This document shows, in pieces, positions 10,258 to 24,924 of a stretch of 64,000 nucleotides of DNA. The notes beneath the pieces are model-generated. The model worked only from the letters and a program-made list of their open reading frames with translations. It made no database searches and was not told the DNA's origin. Each line of letters opens with the position of its first letter. Positions within the stretch are counted from its first letter, which is position 1. Both the position numbers and the translations under genes were made by a program. Source of the stretch: Epiperipatus broadwayi (Eukaryota; Onychophora; Udeonychophora; Euonychophora; Peripatidae). The stretch lies in the NCBI GenBank assembly GCA_028023455.1, contig JAQFVV010012673.1:916567-980566 (forward strand). The letters are read 5' to 3'.

Positions 10258-10390
<133 letters not shown>

Positions 10391-10403
10391 TTTAAAATCT
10401 TAA

Positions 10404-10885
10404 CTTCTGGTTAATTTCTTAACATTTCTCAATTGTCATTAAATTCAAAAACAAAATGAAAGTAAATGTCATCAATTGAAATTTCATGAATCCTGAAATT
10501 TAATGATAACAGCCTGTTTATTAATTATATTTATTTTATTTCTATTTATTAAATTTTCCTTCTTCAGTTTCTTTTATTATGGTTTCTGTGTTCATGAAGA
10601 ATCTTAATACTCTCAATATTTTCTAGGATCATGAAAAAATATGTAAATATAAATTTAAGTTTGATATTGAAAGTGTTGAGATTTTTCATGAAGAAAAAAA
10701 CCATAATAAAAACTAAGTAAGGAGGCAAATTTAATAAATAGAAATAAAATTAATATAATTAATAAGCAAGCTGCTAACTTAAAATTCAGCATTAATGGGA
10801 TTTGAAATGATGATGTTTGCTACTGTTTTGTTTTTAAATTTAATGGCAGTTGAGGAGGGTTAAAGAATTAGCCAAAAGTACTTCT
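10404..10885. mobile_element. foldback element with ~220-bp arms
   Basis: The left arm (from CTTCTGGTTAATTTC through TTTATTATGGTTTCTGTG) is repeated inverted at the right (AACCATAATAAAAACT ... GAATTAGCCAAAAG), centred near 10633. Arms are about 80-85 % alike. It adjoins the poly-G tract. No coding potential; a MITE-like or foldback repeat. Confidence 0.65.
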
Positions 10886-11426
10886 GTGAATTGAAAAACT
10901 ATATAATAGTTAATTACCATTATATTTATTATTTGCATTGTTATATATATATATATTGTAATGGGCATACACGCTGTTACATTCTAATAAATATAAATAA
11001 AATTAAAAATAAAAGTTTGCAAATAAAAATTTATTTTTTAAGAATTAAAAATTGAAAGTTAAAAGTCATCTAAACTTTATATATATAAAATCGCACAAAT
11101 AAAAAAATTATTAAAAAGAAAACTTTATTAAAAAAAGAAAAAGTTTTAAGACTAATTTTTCAACAAAAACTTAAAAGATTTAAAGATAAAAATCTATCTT
11201 TAAGAATGTACAAATTTAATTAATTCTATTGTGTAAAATGGAAGTGATTGTTTTAATTAGTCCAAGTGATAGCCTTTGGGCATCTCAAAATATATAAGTA
11301 AAGGTCAGATCGGTGAGAAAAATAATAGAAACTAACAGCCAATAAAATAAATCCCTGAGGAAAAAGGACCTCAACAAAAAGATCATCATCATCATGACAT
11401 AATGTCCATTGGATTCAAAAGTTTAA

Positions 11427-11435
11427 TATAAAAAG
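11427..11435 (+). promoter_or_regulatory. TATA box of TAE3
   Basis: TATAAAAAG, with GCCAATAAAA about 90 nt upstream. Position within the element matches the TATA box of 7699-9416. Confidence 0.5.
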
Positions 11436-11640
11436 AGAGAGAAAGAGATGTGATAGAGGAGTGTGCTGTATGTGCTAGTGCAGAGATAGTTGAAGGAGAA
11501 GGAATTGAAAAATGCACATTCAATTCCTTCAGTTTTCCTAAAAAAAAAAAGACATTGTTTTTCATATTGCAGACTACAGGCTATCAGGATCTGGAAATAA
11601 AATACCAGCTAAAGTAAAGACCTCTGGAAGAATCAATAAA

Positions 11641-11754
11641 ATGGACAACAGCATACTGGTCTCCCAGGACATCAGGACAATTAACACCAGAACCCAAATG
11701 GCAAGCAACGGTTTAAAGATGAATTTTTCTAATACAGTAAGAACTATATAACCA
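11641..11754 (+). CDS. short leader ORF of TAE3 with splice donor
   Basis: ATG frame starting MDNSILVSQDIRTINTRTQ. It reaches ACA|GTAAGA at 11737, a strong donor, and stops five codons later if unspliced. An acceptor-like TTCATATTGCAG ends at 11572, so this may be an internal exon after a leader intron. Rich in N, S, T and Q like the ORF at 8299, but with no detectable alignment to it. Confidence 0.3.
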
Positions 11755-12952
11755 ATGGACATTTTCAAAATAGTAAGAACTTTAATTCCAAAACCTTTTC
11801 CATATTTAATAGAAATAGAATCCTATCTGACCAACGTATATTATTATTAATAACTAATTTTATTTGATGTATTTTTTTTTTAAAGTCATTTCCGTTAAGT
11901 TATTTGTTTCGTTCTTTTAAATTTTTATTATGACTTTTTTTTAAAACTTAAATGTTAAATTTAAGTCGGGCATAAATGGCTGCATAGATTTATAAAGTTA
12001 TATTAGTTTAATTAAGGGAGGGGAAATCTTAGGTTATTTGTTTTGTAGTTAAATTGGGTTAATGGATTGGATATATTGTTGTAATTAGTAAATGTAGTAT
12101 GAGTTCCGCTACATGCAGTATCACATGATATGCCCCACTTGGAAAAAATAAGCCTATTTCCTATTGATCATCAGAGACAGATGGTATTCCCTGCTCAGTG
12201 AATCACCCCTTTGCCTATGGAATAGGATCGTAAGTTGGCAAAAAGGACCGCTATCTTATCCTATGGATTTTTTTTATTGCTCTTCTCTCCAGACAGATGT
12301 AACATTCCTGTACTGGATGAGAGATATTTTTTCTCTATAAGCATGCTGTTCAGATGTGCATTTCTGACAGTATGGTATTGTGCTGTCGTATTCATGCTGC
12401 ATTGAATACATCGATATATCAGATAGATTGGTGTTGGTTTGATTGCAAACTTTTGGCCTAAAGTTAAATCAGGGATAGAATATTTTCTTTTGAAATGCAA
12501 TCTATGTAGTCTATACATACTCGACACTCTAATAAAATATTAATTCATCTGTGTGAACTTCTTAAATAAAAGTTAAAACATAAATTAAATGCTAAAATAA
12601 AAGTCAAAATGTAAGTTAAATTTTAAAGTAAAAGTGATACTAAAATGATTCTAAGTCTTATATATGTCTAATAAAATAAATGTTTGTGTGTTATTACTGG
12701 CAGTGGCTTTTACTTTTTTTTTTAATATTGAAAATATATTTTTAATAGTCTATATTTTATAAATCTCTGTGCCTACTGGGCCAGTGGCATGGGCTGATGG
12801 TCAGAATAAAAACATGTTAAAAAACAGATCTTAACTTATGTATCTGTCTACTATATAAATTTTCCTGGTTCAAATAGCCTGATGGCACCCTGTACAGCAG
12901 CTATTGTAAGACTCTGTTCATTCGCTGACCATTATAATATATATATATATAT

Positions 12953-15900
12953 ATGCATTTTTTTCTTAACTCTATCACAAACGATGTAGCTTTTATTTTC
13001 ATTATAGTTGGTGATAGAATGAATTATTTTCTTTACTAATTACTATTTAAATGTTTTGATTTTATAGCTAAAAACACTTATTTTTAGAAGTTTTGGGCTT
13101 ATGGTCATCCTACTATTGCTTTCAATTTGTCTTTATTATTACAATTTGCAAAATAATAAATTTTACAGATGCTTCATTTTGATCTCAAAAGAAATGACAA
13201 ATTTTGATTGGTGGATTTTATAGACTCAAGTAATTTTTGAATCTATAATTTTAAAAATAAAAATTATAATTTTAGTAAAATATTTATTTTAAACCAAAAA
13301 CTATGTGATTACAAATGGATTGTTATTTTAAAGTATTTATGTTTTCGAAGGCACAATGTAAAAACTTCATCATGGAAAAGCCGAAGTAGTTTTTATTGGC
13401 TAATACAAATAATGGTTTTACAAACATCAGTAAAAAAAAAATTTTAATATTGAAACAGTAAGATTCGTATTCGAATCTTAAGTTTCACTTTTTTCTATTG
13501 TCTCTCACTCACCGGTCTACCCTACCCAAATTTAAACTTTTGGTATCGAATTGTGTGTGTAACAATATTAAAAATGTATAGATATATGTAGAATTCACCA
13601 TAAACACGCACACATTTCAATCTCAAATTTAAGGCAATAAATAAAGATAAATAATATAATTTAGATTTCTTCTTTTAGTTATATAAAAATATATAATTTT
13701 AATCATTTATTTTGAATTATAAAATTTATTAGTTATTGCTTTGTTTAAATTTCATTTAGTAATAATTTTAGAAATAGATTGTAATATTTAATTAAAAGTA
13801 AAAATAATCGTATGTTCCCTTTTTGTCTTTGAAATTTTAAAAGCATCGGTCGGTGAGAGATAATAGATTAATTAAAAAGAAAAATTCCCCAAAATGTAAT
13901 TAGTAAATGTAAAATGTAAATGTAAACAATAGAAAGGCAGCTTTCTCGATAATTAAACTTAACAAAATTCATTGATTATCCTCAGGGCAGATTAAGTGGA
14001 ATCTAAAAATACACTAACAAAAATGTAAAAGATAAGATCTAAGAAAGGAGGCCATTTTAGACTTGCTAGAACGTTTCACTTTAACTTTAGCTTTGCTCTC
14101 GATCAGGAGAGTCTCCAAAGAGATATATATTAATTTACCTGCCACCGTATGTGTGAGGAGTAAGCACTCAGACTATTCTTCATTTGGAGATGGCTTATTG
14201 TATGCCAAACCTTCCATTGCCCTTCATAAATTCAACCACGAAGATCTGCTGCCTAAAATAATGAGAAAGCTGCTGCTGCTGTTAAATTAAATGAACCACC
14301 TAAATACAGGAAAGAACTGCTAATGCTAGAATCATGAACACTTTGCTGCTGACCAATGAATTGGAAAACTTCTCATAAAACAGGTACCTGGGTCCAAATT
14401 CTCTAGAGTACTCTACTAATATCCCGCTAGGCTTATTCATTCTTTATATAAATTATAAACTATAAATTGTAAAACTATCATTTGTAATGCTATAAATTTA
14501 ATAATTAATATGTAAACTTCTTTAATAATCTAGCCTGTCTAACTCTATCTTTCTTGAGTACATATTTCTAAAATCTACATTTATTATTTAATTATCACAT
14601 GCTCATAATTTTCTAAGTATAAATCTATGATCGTTTGAAACAGTGGATGCATGTCAAATTTTCATTAAAATTTACTTTCATAAATAACTTAATATTTTCA
14701 TACAAATGACACGCATTCAATGCTTCCTTTATTGTAATGCAGGGGTCTACTGCTTAGCAAATGGCTGACATATTAGTTGTACAAATCCTCCATTTTATAG
14801 ATATTGTTTTATATTTTATTAAATCTTGATTAATATTTCTGTAAAATTGCATTTCTTTGAGAGTCGCAAACGTTCATTATTAAATGTTGATAATGTAAGG
14901 CCGAGTTATAAAATATATTTAAATTTCACAGAATTATCTATACATTATACACATGTTACATTTTGGAGAAGTGATGACCCATTACAAGCCTTGAATATTC
15001 CAGATTCTATAGGGTTGAAATTAACCCTAGTCGTCCTACACAAGCGGATGTAAGAAATGCTCCCATAGGGCTTGACGAAAGTCATGCAGCCAGCAGGCAA
15101 TCGTGGCATGAACCGCTTGTCTCTGGTTATGCTTATGTGACACCTTACCTACTTGGGCCGATGGCAAATGCCAGCCCGTCGTTCTTATAAACTCATCCAT
15201 GGCTTTGCAGTTTCAATATACTGCCATTCCATATTGCCTTTCTAGCGTACCACATGTTTTCTTTTATTAACTTTATTATTCTATGTATAACTTCATCCCT
15301 GCATTGTTGACAATTCACTCTCAAATAAATGTTTGCCCCTAGTTTTAATAAATATTTTTAATTAAATAAATATATGTCCACAGCTACTATTATAAATCTT
15401 ATTTAGACTCTTGCATTGCAAAGGTATAAATCCCTAAAGGCATGCCTTAGAAATACTTGCTCAAGAATTTTAGGTAGCTAGATTATATTATCAAATAAAT
15501 GTATTTCTCTTTGTAAACATGAACAGTATCAGAAATACCGCTACTGAGATCTTAAACAAAAGGTATTATTGATAAAATGATTTCATATAAATGTTACTAA
15601 ATCAATAAATGTATTTCTTGAATATATAACAATATCTGAAAATTCCGTTACTCAATTTAAATATTATCAAATATTATTAGTAAATAATTTATTAAAATGT
15701 TTCAATAAATAATTTCAAACTATATGTCTGCAGTTACATTTTATTTATTCGATACCCACTCTATATAATATTTCCTCGATTTTTTAAATATAAATGTTTA
15801 ATTAATATTAGTGTTAATATTGGCTAACTCGAAATAAAATCATGAATCTCTTGCAACATCCCTGACCACCATGCCTAAAGAAATGTTTGCTAATGTTGCA

Positions 15901-17377
15901 ACAGATGCGTTGTTTTGTAGATTGTATTGTGGAACCGATAAACTATGTTCGAACTCAGTACTACGGGTGGCTTCGCTACCTCACTGGTGCTGCCGTTCTG
16001 TGTGGTGGTTGAATTCTGCACTATGTTAACGAATCACCGTTTCTGACTGTTACAATATTTTAATAATAATATTAATGTTGAATTTTAAGACATATTTTCA
16101 TTCTAGGATGCCTAACCTAAAATTCTGTTCTATCTTAAAAATTGAATTCAAATAAGAAATATGTTATTTTACAAATTTTATGGAGAGACAAAATGACATC
16201 CAATAAGACAAACTGCCATTGTTATAGACAAGAACTGTGTTTAGCAATTTATTTTCCTATTTTGTAAAGTTCAAATACTAATTTTAGAATATCTATCATT
16301 TGGAAGCTTACACTTGTAATAAATAACATAAAGATTAGCAACATATGATATAAAAAAAAAAGGTTTAATTGTAAAAATAAACTGGTGCAAATATGCAAAA
16401 AGTTATTTTTGGATCTTTCAAATAAGAAGGCAGTAGTTGGATCCTGAAAAGGTGAAAATATTTGTAAATGCAATCAAACAATAAAATAATTGTACAAGTT
16501 TTGAAAAATGTAATTTATATTGACAAAAAACAACAACATAATTTTGCACTTTCTGTTAATGTCAACATATTATAATAAAAAAAATGTAGTTAAAATCAAA
16601 AAATTGTTTCAAAGTAATCTACAATTTACCATTTGTCATGACAAACATGACATAAAAATCTCCCACTGCACTCTATAAAAAGAATGAAGGAAAACAATGT
16701 TTTGCTTAGGCCCTAATTAAACCTCATATCCAGGAACCAAAGTTAAAAATAAAATATAGGTCATTATCATTAAAATAAACGAGTAATAGAGAAAAATCAG
16801 ACTGATATATTGATTATAATACATATAGATATATTCATCCATAAAAGTGATACTGTAAAAGCAATGGACCAAAAAATTTAGAATTTGTAATAACAATAAA
16901 AATATGAAAAATACTTGGTATTTATTTATTACTAAAAACATTTAGTCTGTATTTTCCTAGATTTTGTAAAACATTTTTCTTAACATTTTATGAGCAAATT
17001 TTAATTAGTTTTAATGTTATTAAAAATATTTTAAATCTGTTTTTTCTTTATATTTCGTTGAACAAAAACTTGTTGCAAATATTTTTTTTTTCTTTTTAAC
17101 AAACTTCATGAAAATATTTAATTTGTAGGCTGCATTAAACAAGCTTAAAAACGAAGACCACAATAAATAATGTATAAATATTTTTACTTGAAAAATAACT
17201 TTTGAATTAAAATAAAAAAGAAAATGTGAGAGAAGTTTTATGTAAAAGCATACTTTGAGAAATGCCTTCAATACAAAATTTCAAAACTATTGAAATAATT
17301 TTAAAAACAGATATTATTTTTAAAATGAAGGTTTACATATATGTTGTAGAAATAGTGGTATACATATATATATATAT
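12953..17377. other. AT-rich interval with GC-richer patches, unassigned
   Basis: No gene is recognised. Patches at about 14050-14400, 15040-15200 and 15850-16040 are clearly less AT-rich than their surroundings and may be old mobile-element remnants. ORFs at 14063-14290 and 14826-15053 show no family motif. A weak inverted repeat pairs about 13490-13520 with 13840-13870. Confidence 0.35.
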
Positions 17378-17535
17378 CATTAAAATCAATCAACGCTTAG
17401 ACAATCCCAATAACAATCAACAGTCTCAATCTGTTGTCATGGCAACCTCATTTGAAAAATAAAGGTGGAATCCAAATTGTATTTATGATCCAATATATTT
17501 ATATAAACAATAAAGATTGCAAACTTGGTATTGAA
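17378..17535 (+). mobile_element. MITE fragment related to 29150-29548
   Basis: Shares CAATCTG(T)TGTCATGGCAACC, AAAGGTGG, the GATATATTTATATA-like block and AAAGATTGCAA with the MITE at 29150. It follows a short (TA)n tract. Only one arm is present. Confidence 0.5.
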
Positions 17536-18883
17536 ATTACTGATACAAAGAAGTTTATATATATAATAATTCAAACAAATTTATTTAATACAGTATTCAA
17601 ATTTTAAACAATATATTCTTTACCGGAAGTACTTTTGGTTGTATAACTGACAATCTTTATCTACCATTAATACAAATGTACACAAAATAAACTTATATTA
17701 CCCGTCATTCAATTCATTTTAAAAGACAAATATTTTCTTGTTTTATAAATAATTAGTAATAATAATTAATGTACTTATCTAGAGTGGATCATATCAAAGT
17801 CGTGAATGGAGTAAAGTTAACATTTATAAATCAAAGTATAGCAATGTACTATTCATAATTATTGGACATATGATAAGAATATAGGTGAGAGATTGTGACC
17901 AGATCCAGCAGATGAAGGCTGGTCCAGTATGAAAGGCAACTTGAGGGTCATTTATATTTTTACATTATATTTATTCCTATATTCTAAGTTTTTGATGGAG
18001 GGAGGTTTTCAAGTATATGTATTTAAAAAACTGGTATTTTGTATTTAAGATCTCTATTTCTAATCTATTTAAAGTATAATTCTTCTCATTTCAAAAACCC
18101 TAATGACAATTTTAGTCATATGTGTTGTTTTCATACGGGTCAGATTTATCCTTATTTATAAAAATAATTGAACAAAATATTTTTATTTGAATTCCATTTT
18201 TAAAATAAAAAAAAATTTAGTTGAGACATTGTTAAAGAATGGAAATATGTTTTAAAATTCAAATTAATGTTATTATTAAAATTTTATAAAAAATATATTC
18301 CCCAGTAATTATATTAAGTAAAAACAGTTTCTGCTTGACTGTAAATTCATTTTTATGACGTCTTAAAAACAAAATTGTCCGGAGTATGAAAAAACAAAAT
18401 TGTCCAGAGTTTGCTTCCTGGCCGATGCTTTGACACATGCAAAAAAAATCTAATTTTAATCACATAGATTTTTGATTTAAATTAAGTATTTTACAAATGT
18501 ATTACACAGATAAGGTTAAATGTCTAAATAAACTACTGAAAATTACAATTTTTTCTTTTAGAAATACTAAAACAATAAACAACACTTTAAAATTCATTGG
18601 TCAAATAATCTACCAATCGATGGTGCTGTTAGTTTTCTTTGCATTATACTACAACCAATCAGGCAATGCCATCTTGCTATGGGGTTCAAATTTGCATGAC
18701 ATTTATAGAATTTTTGTATGAAGTCCATGCAATATTGATATCTTCAGATTTTTTTAAACCTAATAATTTTACAAATGGTTTCTATGCAAAAAAATTGACT
18801 ACAGTGAATTTATATTATAAATAGGTATAAAATAGTGAAGAAAAATCCAAAAATGAAATTGGCCCTGTCATAAAATTTCAAAT
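17536..18883. other. AT-rich interval, nothing recognised
   Basis: A near-duplicate phrase, AACAAAATTGTCC, occurs at about 18369 and 18393. ORFs are low complexity. Confidence 0.4.
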
Positions 18884-19270
18884 GTTTCATGATTACCATT
18901 TTTTATGCTTACATAATCTGTAAGTATGCAGGTCATAGTAATCAATGGATGCTAGCAGGTTTGTGCATCAAAATCTAATGCATACTCAAGTAAATTGGCT
19001 TTGATTGAAAGCATTATGGTGTTTATATTTGGATCTCATACATTTATAGTTAACTAAAAAGATAAAAGATGGCACTTGAGGTTGCATTAAATTCAAGGAT
19101 CTATGTCCAGTGCTTTCAAACCAAGGCACTGCACTCATTAAAAGCACAAGCTATAAAGTAATGTATGCCTTTTGGAGAGACTGATTCACAAACATTCTAG
19201 CATCCATTGATTACTTTAGCTTACACTGGGAGGCACTACTGTAAATATAAGAAATGGTGTTCATGTGATA
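18884..19270. mobile_element. foldback MITE, family HR-2 (~390 bp)
   Basis: Ends carry ATTACCATTTTTTATGCTTA at the left and inverted TAAGAAATGGTGTTCATGTG at the right. Further in are inverted GTAATCAATGGATGCTAG and CTAGCATCCATTGATTAC, then GGCACTACTGTA. These blocks recur at 31062, 50967 and 63036. The core is diverged, with no readable hammerhead. Confidence 0.6.
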
Positions 19271-19485
19271 TTTTAGTAGTATAATAGCAATCCTAGCCAA
19301 AGAATAGTTTAGGAAATTAAATTTCTTTAAAATTATCCCTATTAAAAGGGGAGTTTTTAATCGCAAGTAAGCATAATTTCAACTTTTATAAAAATGCTAT
19401 GTAAATATATGGCAGCCACTGAAATTTCAAAAGATTTCTACAGAGATTTTTACCTTTTAATGAAAATTTTTATTTCACTTAATTT

Positions 19486-20150
19486 TGTTGAATGAATGAG
19501 AGAATCTGGTTATTGGGGGGAACCCCAGGGGCCTAAATCCTAGTTTTTTTGAGGGAGGGGGCTAGGATGAGAGTGCTTTGATGATCGTTACTAATGTTGG
19601 TTTTTTTCATTCACAAGATAAAAAAAATAGCGTTACTTATGATGATTCTTTAACATTATCATCATGAATGATTTTATCCATGTATCGTCATGAATGATTT
19701 TATCCATGTATTATTGCAAAATAAGTTGCAGTTTGGCCTCATGATTCTAATTGCAAGTGATTCACCTTATTTAATTTTATTACTTCCAATGTTGTTATTG
19801 ATAGGGCTGGACTTTTGCTGTTCATGTGATTTTCATGATGGATTAGAATGATTTTCAGCAGAGACATTTTGAAGCTTGTATTTTTTTTCCTTGTTCTCCA
19901 TAGTTTTTCCATAATTTTCCCAAGAGTATTCGGGATTGTTCTTTTGTGAAGATATTCGAGGCCATTTGGAAAAACTGAACAGTAGATTGATTTAGTCCTT
20001 ATTTTATGTTATCTCCAAGTGTTCTCCTATTTCTCAACTTATCTACTGCAAATTGGATTTCCCAATATTGTACTCCTAAATCACTATTCATATTTAATCT
20101 CTAGACTTTACAAATAATTCCTAATTGTATCTTTTAATTAAAAATTTTAT
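19486..20150 (+). repeat. segmental direct repeat, copy 1
   Basis: Starts AGAGAATCTGGTTATTG and runs through GCAAGTGATTCACC to ACTTTACAAATAATTC. It matches copy 2 (20160-20575) block by block at roughly 80-85 % identity but holds an extra ~200 bp (about 19800-20000). It also contains a 24-bp internal duplication (TCATGAATGATTTTATCCAT, at 19662 and 19688). Confidence 0.75.
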
Positions 20151-20159
20151 TACAATCAT

Positions 20160-20575
20160 CTTTGCTTATTGAATAAGAGAGTCTGGTTGTTAGGAGGGGC
20201 CCAGAGATCTAAATCCTGGTTCTTTCGAAGGGGAGGGCTGGGATGAGGGTACTTTGGGGACTTTTGCCAATGTTGATTTTCTCTTTCACAAGAAGGAAAA
20301 AAAACGCTATTCATAGCGGTTTTAGTGTTATTGTTATAAACAATTTTATCCAAGTATTATTGCAAAGTAAACCACAGTTTGACCTAATGATTTTAATTGC
20401 AAGTGATTCACCCTATTTAAATTTATTATTTCCAATGTTGTTATCTTCAAGTGTTTTCCTATTCTCAACTTATCCATCGCAAATTGGATTTCTCAATATT
20501 GTACTCCTAAAATGCTACTCATATTTAAATTCTAGACTTTACAAAAAATTCTTAATTGTAACATTTATTTGTTTT
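20160..20575 (+). repeat. segmental direct repeat, copy 2
   Basis: Starts AGAGAGTCTGGTTGTTA and ends in ACTTTACAAAAAATTC. Lies immediately after copy 1, so this is a tandem duplication or a two-copy mobile repeat. ORFs across it are not conserved between copies. Confidence 0.75.
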
Positions 20576-23500
20576 TAATGGTTAATACACATCCTTTCCA
20601 CACACCTTTCCCTTTTCATATGTATCCTTCCTCTTTCACTATGTTGCTCATGAATTTCATTTTACCATTCTTTATAAACCTTTTATTTAACTATATTTGT
20701 ACCCTTTTTTGATGAATACACTTTCATCACTGAAAAAAAAGAAATAGTGTTGACTATAAAACACTATTTGTTTTTATAACTAAGGTAAAATAAATAATAA
20801 GCAAACTAGATAAATGAATCCTATGTGATCATTGAAATGTATTCTTATAAAATAATGAATAATAAAACTTTATTAAATTAGATTTTTTGAGTAACGAATG
20901 TGATAATGTAATAATAGCAATTAAACAGAAACATTTAATTAATAGCAAAAAATATTTATTTACAGTGTAAGATAATATTTATACAATAAAATATTTACAA
21001 TAAACATCATTTCTAATTTAATTTAATTAGCCTAACAACATATTGATACACTTGAGAAATAAATTATATTTTTCCGTAAAACATTCATAAAAAAATTATA
21101 ATTAAAGTACTTATATCATAATCTAAAGGTTCTCACATTTACATAATACTGTCTTTTTCATCATTATGTACTGAGAGTAAAATAATATGCATTTGTGCTT
21201 ATATGTAGGCCACCAATAGGATATTACATACTTTATAAAGTAAAACTAGCTTTAAAATATAAGTGTGGAGATACCCTTGTGATAGATTTTACCAAGTTAG
21301 CAAAATATTATGCAAAATACTTACACTGATATAATATTGCAAACACCTATGATGGACAAGAAAATGAATATGCTCGATACAGTATATTTTAAATTTAGAT
21401 TGTAGTAGAGTATATTGATGGAGATTTTAAAAATATTCTAACATACCAAAATACACATTGATATTGAAATTCCAGGCAAAATGGATAATGAAAAATATGA
21501 ATAAGCATCTGGTAACTTGTCCTGGCATTGCTGAAAACCAAAAAGCTGCACTCTCTCTCATGAAGCGGTTGAGAAATAGAATATCATAAACATACATCCA
21601 ATAACTATGTGAAGGCAATGCCAGAGAATAAGTAAGCCATGCTTTCACTCATGGAGGTGTTGACTGCATATAATAAACAATGAAATATCCAGTTGAAGTT
21701 CCCTAAAGTGATAGCTAACTTCAAGCACCATATCAATTACTAACCATTTAAGACATGAATTTGATAATAATCAACTTACACACACATTCAAAGATGTAAC
21801 AACACATCAATTCAGTCTAACTATATGTGTACACCAACAAATCATAAATGCATAACTCTATTAACATTAAATTTTGTACACTACCTAAATTCACATACAC
21901 TCTCTTACAAATATTTTCATTCATGCCTATTTATATCAAATATAAAAAGCCAATATACCCCAGGACATTAATTAATTCATTAGTCTGAAATAATAATAGA
22001 GAGAACTCTCAATAATAAGAATAAATAATCTTTAAATAAGTCCTTTATCAAAATACATGTTATCTAATTTACTTCACGTTTGTGTACTATTATAAATATA
22101 TTTATAACAGCATAAATAATATTAATAACAATAGCAACACGAATAAATCACAAAAGTTACATAATAAAAATAATTTAAATATATCAGACATAACCATTAA
22201 ATATTTTGTTTTACCATTTCAGATTAAGGATTAAAGTTTTTTTCATCTTACAATTAAAATAATTCCTTTTATTTGGATTCCTTTTGCCATCTTCTCTAAG
22301 AAAAATACTTTAAATATGCATTTTATTTTGGCAGATAGAAAATACACATACTAAGGTTAAGAACAAGATTTAATTTATAACAATATTCATAATGTAAGCA
22401 CAAATTTGAGAAGAAATGAGCAGAAGAGAGTATATTAAGTAACAAGAGTTCTTTTGTGAAGTTCTCTATTATAGGGTTCACATATTTTTAATAATATCAA
22501 AGCATGACATAAATATAAATCATTTCTTTTTTGTCAAGGTAATATAAATATATTTCAAACAAATAGACAAAAGTATAAAATACTATAAATAACTAGTTAG
22601 ATGAATTAGGAATGAATAATTATATCAATCAAATGTTAGCTTATTTTCATTAAGACAAAAACAGATGAATAAATTCCTTTCTTCAATGTATTGAGAAAAA
22701 TAACTGATCTTTACAATTTTTTCATTTTGTAAAATTTAATAACACAATTATAAATTATCACAGTTTATTTTGTTCTTTATATTGCCAATATTATAAAAAA
22801 TAATTCATCATTATTTTTTGGTGCCACACAAGTATAATGATTTTTGTATTTACTTCCAAATCAAATTATGAATAAATGTCATAAATTATTATTCACAAAT
22901 TATTTAACTTTAGATCAAAACTTTATTAAAATGTAAATAAGTAATTCCTTAATGACTAGGCTTCATGTTAATAATAAATGACAACAATATTTTAAAATGT
23001 TAAGGGAATTGATACTAGCCAAGTGTTTGAATTATCTAAAGTTTTATAATAAAATCAAAAGACATGCTTTCCAATATGCAGTCAGTTTCCATTATCTTTC
23101 CATTTAAAAACATTTTATAATATTCTTTAAAAAATAATTTACTTTATTGCCTTTTCCCATGATTTAATATATGATGGATAGTTGAACACATACATTTAGA
23201 ATAGTATTGCATGGATAACTTACATTTTCTATAATAATCATTTTAAATTCAACTTAAAACTTTTAAACTGTTAAAATAAAAAATGAAAGGAATGTGAAGA
23301 TAATAGTGAAAACAAAAACCAATTAATTATTTCTACTTTACTTTTTATAGCAAAACACCTATACATGAATAAAGATTTCTACTGTATTATTTATCATATG
23401 ACACAGTTCAACTAATTCCATTTAATTATTTAAGCGGGATATTTAAACTACTAGTATAATTTTAAAACTTTCTAATTATCTAGGACATTTATTTATAGAT

Positions 23501-24295
23501 TTTTGACCACTAATCTTAATTAAGATAGTCTAAGCATATGATGTCTAGACTGACAATTATATATAAATAATGAATTTTATTAATTGAATTTAGTTGCTAA
23601 ATAAACAATTTATTTAATTCTAATAAAATTATGTACTTATTTTTTTAAAATTAACCACTTTTACTCAAAATATTCTTTTTTTATATATTTTACTGTCCTT
23701 TTAAAATTACCAAGTACCCTTTTATAAAATACAACTTTTAATAATTCCCTTTAAACTTTCTAAATATTCCAGACATGTGCATATACTGACATATATTAGC
23801 TATAATCAATAATTTAAAAGCAAAGAAGCTAAAATTTTCCTATTAAATCTTATTGAAATTAAAACCTATCCCAACTAGTTATATTTAAACTTAATATCTT
23901 TAATGTTTATCTTTAAGCAACTCTTATACAAACTAATATTTTATGAATTATTATTTTAAAGGTAATTATTTTTAAAAACTAGTAAATAAAAATCTAAAAC
24001 AAATAAATAACAATATCTGATAAATAATAATGTTATCTACTGCATATATTTACATCATAGTAGGCAATAAACTAACATTTATTCTGCTTTAAATTAACTT
24101 GGAATCTTTAAAAAAATATTAAACAATCCAATATTTCTTAAGCAATTAATAGTTAATATTGTTTTAATCAATAAATGAAAAAAAAAAGTTAATATTTTAT
24201 CATTTAATAGTAATAAAATATTTATTTATTACAATCTAAAAAAAGTCTTTTAAAAGCATTACATCATGTATTTAACCCACAGGGTCAAATATATG
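20576..24295. other. AT-rich interval, no feature recognised
   Basis: About 80 % A+T with many short TAATA runs and no persuasive ORF or repeat. It ends with GTTACA (24296-24301) against a (TA)n tract, a possible unpaired right end of a (TA)n-targeted element. Confidence 0.4.
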
Positions 24296-24924
24296 GTTAC
24301 AATATATATATATAAACCACAGATAAAGTATTGTTAGGCCAGATTTATAAACTCAGTTAAAGAGTAATAAATCTAAAATTTTATTATTACACATATTTAT
24401 ATATATATATATATATTTAAATAAAAATAAATTATACACATATTTTGAAAAGCTAATTACTTTATTTATTTTCCCATTAGTTCATTTAATAAAAAAGGTT
24501 GAGAAAAGTTCAAAATTGTTTAAATTAATGCATTTTTCATGTTACTAAAATGATAAGAATACAAATATAGTTCAACTTTTGTTTATTTTTCATTAAATAT
24601 TAAACAAAGAAATTAAAATATTTTATCTCTATATGGGTTGAAACAAATTATACACTTTTCAATTAAGTGTGGACAAAAGTATATATAAACAATTAGAAAA
24701 AAACTACTATAATAATGTGGTTGTATTTATATGTTGGACTATTTCTATCATCTATTATTAAATATTGAATATTATTTAGAAAAAAAAATAACTTTAATTT
24801 AAATGTTCTAATTATATTCAACTTTCATGAATAGGACATAAGTTAGTCTATGCACAATGGTTCAAGTGGTATTATTCTATCTTTTTCAGGTGTTTCTGGT
24901 CTGATTAGTGACAGTACTTGCATG

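Larger units (their letters stand above)
10957..12936 (+). mobile_element. LTR-like (TA)n-targeted element TAE3, 1980 bp
   Basis: Begins TGTAAT at a (TA)n boundary and ends at CCATTATA against a second (TA)n tract (12937-12951). It shares start, middle and end blocks with 7699-9416 at moderate identity. CCAAT is at 11339, TATA at 11427 and a short ORF at 11641. The 3' terminus has drifted from GGTACA. Interpreted as a diverged solo LTR of the same family. Confidence 0.55.

Noticed and set aside
13470-13875. Foldback element suggested by TCTCTCACTCACCGGTC and CGGTCGGTGAGAGATA
   Set aside because: Similarity is limited to about 25 bp per arm; too weak to call.
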